Below the pieces are notes generated by a model. It did no database searches and was not told where the DNA came from. It was given only the letters and a program-made list of their open reading frames with translations. Made by a program: the position numbers and the translations under genes. This document shows, one piece after another, positions 13,821 to 15,162 of a stretch of 15,162 bases of DNA. The DNA is taken from assembly GCA_020853375.1 (NCBI GenBank), contig JADYZA010000226.1, positions 1 to 15,162 of the forward strand. Reading direction: 5' to 3'. This DNA comes from Verrucomicrobiota bacterium. Lineage in GTDB: Bacteria; Verrucomicrobiota; Kiritimatiellia; Kiritimatiellales; Tichowtungiaceae. Each line of letters starts with the position of its first letter. Position 1 is the first letter of the stretch.

Positions 13821-15162
13821 ATGCTGTACGCCATCAAAAACCTGTCGTCGTTAAAAACACAACCCTGCACGCCGTGGACTGTAACTGTCGGCTCCCCGCC
13901 CAAGACCGACTGGAACAATCCCAATATCGATCACTGTTTCTATTCCGGTTTCGAAGGTTTGATTTCTGGGGCCCGAATTGATTCTAAAAATAATCCCGCC
14001 GTTTCTCTCCATTGGATCGTGGCCGACTACGATGGCCTGATCGACCAACACGCGCGCGATACCGTTCTCGACCACTGCGTTGATTTCCGTCCGCAGTATA
14101 TCTGCAAAACAATTTCTGGCGGTGCCCGGCTGCTCTGGCGGCTCGAAGCACCCTTCCTGCTCCACAGCAACGACCTGACCTCTCGGCTCCTGCGGCACAT
14201 CCGCAAAAAGTTGAGGCTCTCTAAGGTCTTGGTCGGGCTGGACACCGCCGCCTTTGATGATCCCTGCAAATACTACGAAGCCGGCACGGACTGGGTTCAG
14301 CTTTCCGGCGGCGTGATTCCGGCAAACTTTATGATGCAGTGGGCGGTGGAGTCCTCCCATCAATACGACTGGAACAAGCTGGGCCCTGTCATTCCTATCG
14401 AAACCATCGCCGACGAAGTGGAACGGCAATTCCCCGGTCGTTGGGCCGGCGATTTTGACATCGGCAGACGCGGCGTTCGCTTTTGGGATTCTTCGGCGGA
14501 CAACGAGACAGCGGCAATCATACGTGATTCCGGTATGCAATGTTTCACCGGCGGGCAGGCCTTCGTTCCGTGGTCTACCATACTTGGCTGGCCGTTTGTT
14601 AAAAAGTTTGAAGCCGACCGGATTGGCGGAGCGATCAATGGAGTCTATTTTGACGGACGGGAATACTGGGCACAGCTTTCAAACAGGCAGTGGCAAGCCA
14701 CGAACAAATCTGACATGGCGAATGACCTACAGGCAGAGCGCGGCCTTAGTTCTACAGTTCCTCGCGGTTCTGCTGCCAGTGAGGTTGTTTTGGCCCTTAA
14801 TCGTATCCGGAAACAGCAATACATTGCCTGTGCAGCACCGCTGGTTCACCGCCCCAAAGGCATCGTTATGGTTAACGGATTGCGCGTTCTCAACACCTCC
14901 ACCGTCGAAGTTCTCCATCCCGCCGATCTGGATTCTCAAGGTGGAGCGGGCACTCCGAGCACGCTTTCTTCTGTAGCTGCGGACGCTGGCCGCGGTCTTC
15001 CTCAAGCCTGCCAGTTCTCTTGGTTGGAATCCTACTTTGCCACCTTCTTCGATCCGGTTGAGCAGTTGGATTATTTCTACGCCTGGCTCCAGCGCTGGTA
15101 TATTTCGGCACGGGAGGGGCGTATGCTTCCCGGTCAGGCTTCATTTTTCGCCGGCGTTCCGA
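13821..15162 (+). CDS. Putative primase-helicase (archaeo-eukaryotic primase-like), 3' end beyond window
   Basis: An open frame runs from ATG 13821 to the window edge (447 codons, no stop). It shows the three hallmarks of archaeo-eukaryotic primase-like domains: hydrophobic strand with paired aspartates WIVADYD (Asp69, Asp71), SGGARLLWRL at 99-108, and a third acidic block GLDTAAFDDPCKYYEAG around 139-155. The residues after about 330 look like the linker that precedes a superfamily 3-type helicase, and the last residues, GQASFFAGVP, look like the strand entering a P-loop, so the Walker A motif probably starts right after the cut. Such proteins initiate replication of phages, satellites and plasmids. 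The start has GGAG at 13808-13811, buried in a hairpin. The family is inferred from motifs; a DNA-binding or other AEP-like function remains possible. Confidence 0.68.
   Translation, partial: MLYAIKNLSSLKTQPCTPWTVTVGSPPKTDWNNPNIDHCFYSGFEGLISGARIDSKNNPAVSLHWIVADYDGLIDQHARDTVLDHCVDFRPQYICKTISGGARLLWRLEAPFLLHSNDLTSRLLRHIRKKLRLSKVLVGLDTAAFDDPCKYYEAGTDWVQLSGGVIPANFMMQWAVESSHQYDWNKLGPVIPIETIADEVERQFPGRWAGDFDIGRRGVRFWDSSADNETAAIIRDSGMQCFTGGQAFVPWSTILGWPFVKKFEADRIGGAINGVYFDGREYWAQLSNRQWQATNKSDMANDLQAERGLSSTVPRGSAASEVVLALNRIRKQQYIACAAPLVHRPKGIVMVNGLRVLNTSTVEVLHPADLDSQGGAGTPSTLSSVAADAGRGLPQACQFSWLESYFATFFDPVEQLDYFYAWLQRWYISAREGRMLPGQASFFAGVP

Larger units (their letters stand above)
107..15162. mobile_element. 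Integrative element inserted at tRNA-Ala (left part; right end outside window)
   Basis: A tRNA gene with an adjacent outward-reading integrase, a large defence cargo, and a primase-like replication gene all lie in one stretch. This is the composition of an integrative island or phage satellite. Defence cargo between the integrase and a primase-helicase resembles the general plan of P4-like satellites, but no capsid-hijacking, cos, conjugation or structural genes are seen, so the class cannot be decided. The left boundary is approximate (tRNA T arm) and the right boundary is not in the window. Confidence 0.7.

Noticed and set aside
1..15162. Insertion sequences or transposases
   Set aside because: No transposase-like protein or terminal inverted-repeat pair with target duplication was seen in any frame; the integrase is the only recombinase.

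Overview
The window shows the left end and cargo of an integrative mobile element in a bacterial chromosome, with coding sequence of moderately high G+C. It opens with a chromosomal tRNA-Ala(CGC) gene. A tyrosine-recombinase integrase follows immediately and reads away from the tRNA, the usual arrangement for an element inserted into a tRNA 3' end. The right attachment site is not in the window. Shine-Dalgarno sequences are clear in front of several genes. The host phylum cannot be fixed from the sequence. A TTTCCAA-N3-TTGGAAA palindrome upstream of hsdM loosely suggests a Verrucomicrobiota/Kiritimatiellota-type host, but only weakly.

Layout. (1) 1-276: tRNA-Ala with promoter and terminator, then an integrase leader with direct and inverted repeats. 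(2) 277-1625: integrase and its terminator. (3) 1659-2813, minus strand: an ankyrin-repeat protein, convergent with the integrase and divergent from the next operon. (4) 2968-13519: a seven-gene, tightly packed plus-strand defence operon. Its order is hsdM, rhuM-like, hsdS, FRG-domain gene, ATPase (PtuA-like), HNH nuclease (PtuB-like), hsdR. Six of the seven junctions are short overlaps (mostly ATGA or GTGA); the only gap is the 79 bp between the FRG gene and the ATPase gene. (5) 13520-13820: a 301-bp intergenic region rich in inverted and direct repeats. It ends in a perfect 8-bp inverted repeat whose right arm contains the ribosome-binding site of the next gene. (6) 13821 to the window end: a partial large gene with archaeo-eukaryotic-primase-like motifs, probably the replication primase-helicase of the element, cut just where a P-loop would be expected.

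How the genes work together. HsdM, HsdS and HsdR make a complete type I restriction-modification enzyme: methyltransferase, two-domain specificity subunit, and translocase/nuclease. Between hsdS and hsdR sits an ATPase + HNH nuclease pair with the architecture of the Septu (PtuAB) anti-phage system, preceded by an FRG-domain protein. A RhuM-family protein lies between the methyltransferase and specificity genes. Because all seven genes are translationally chained, the operon looks like one compound defence unit carried as cargo by the mobile element. Whether the embedded genes act independently or are coupled to the type I enzyme is the main open question. Integrase and primase-like genes at either side suggest an integrative element or phage satellite that can excise and replicate.
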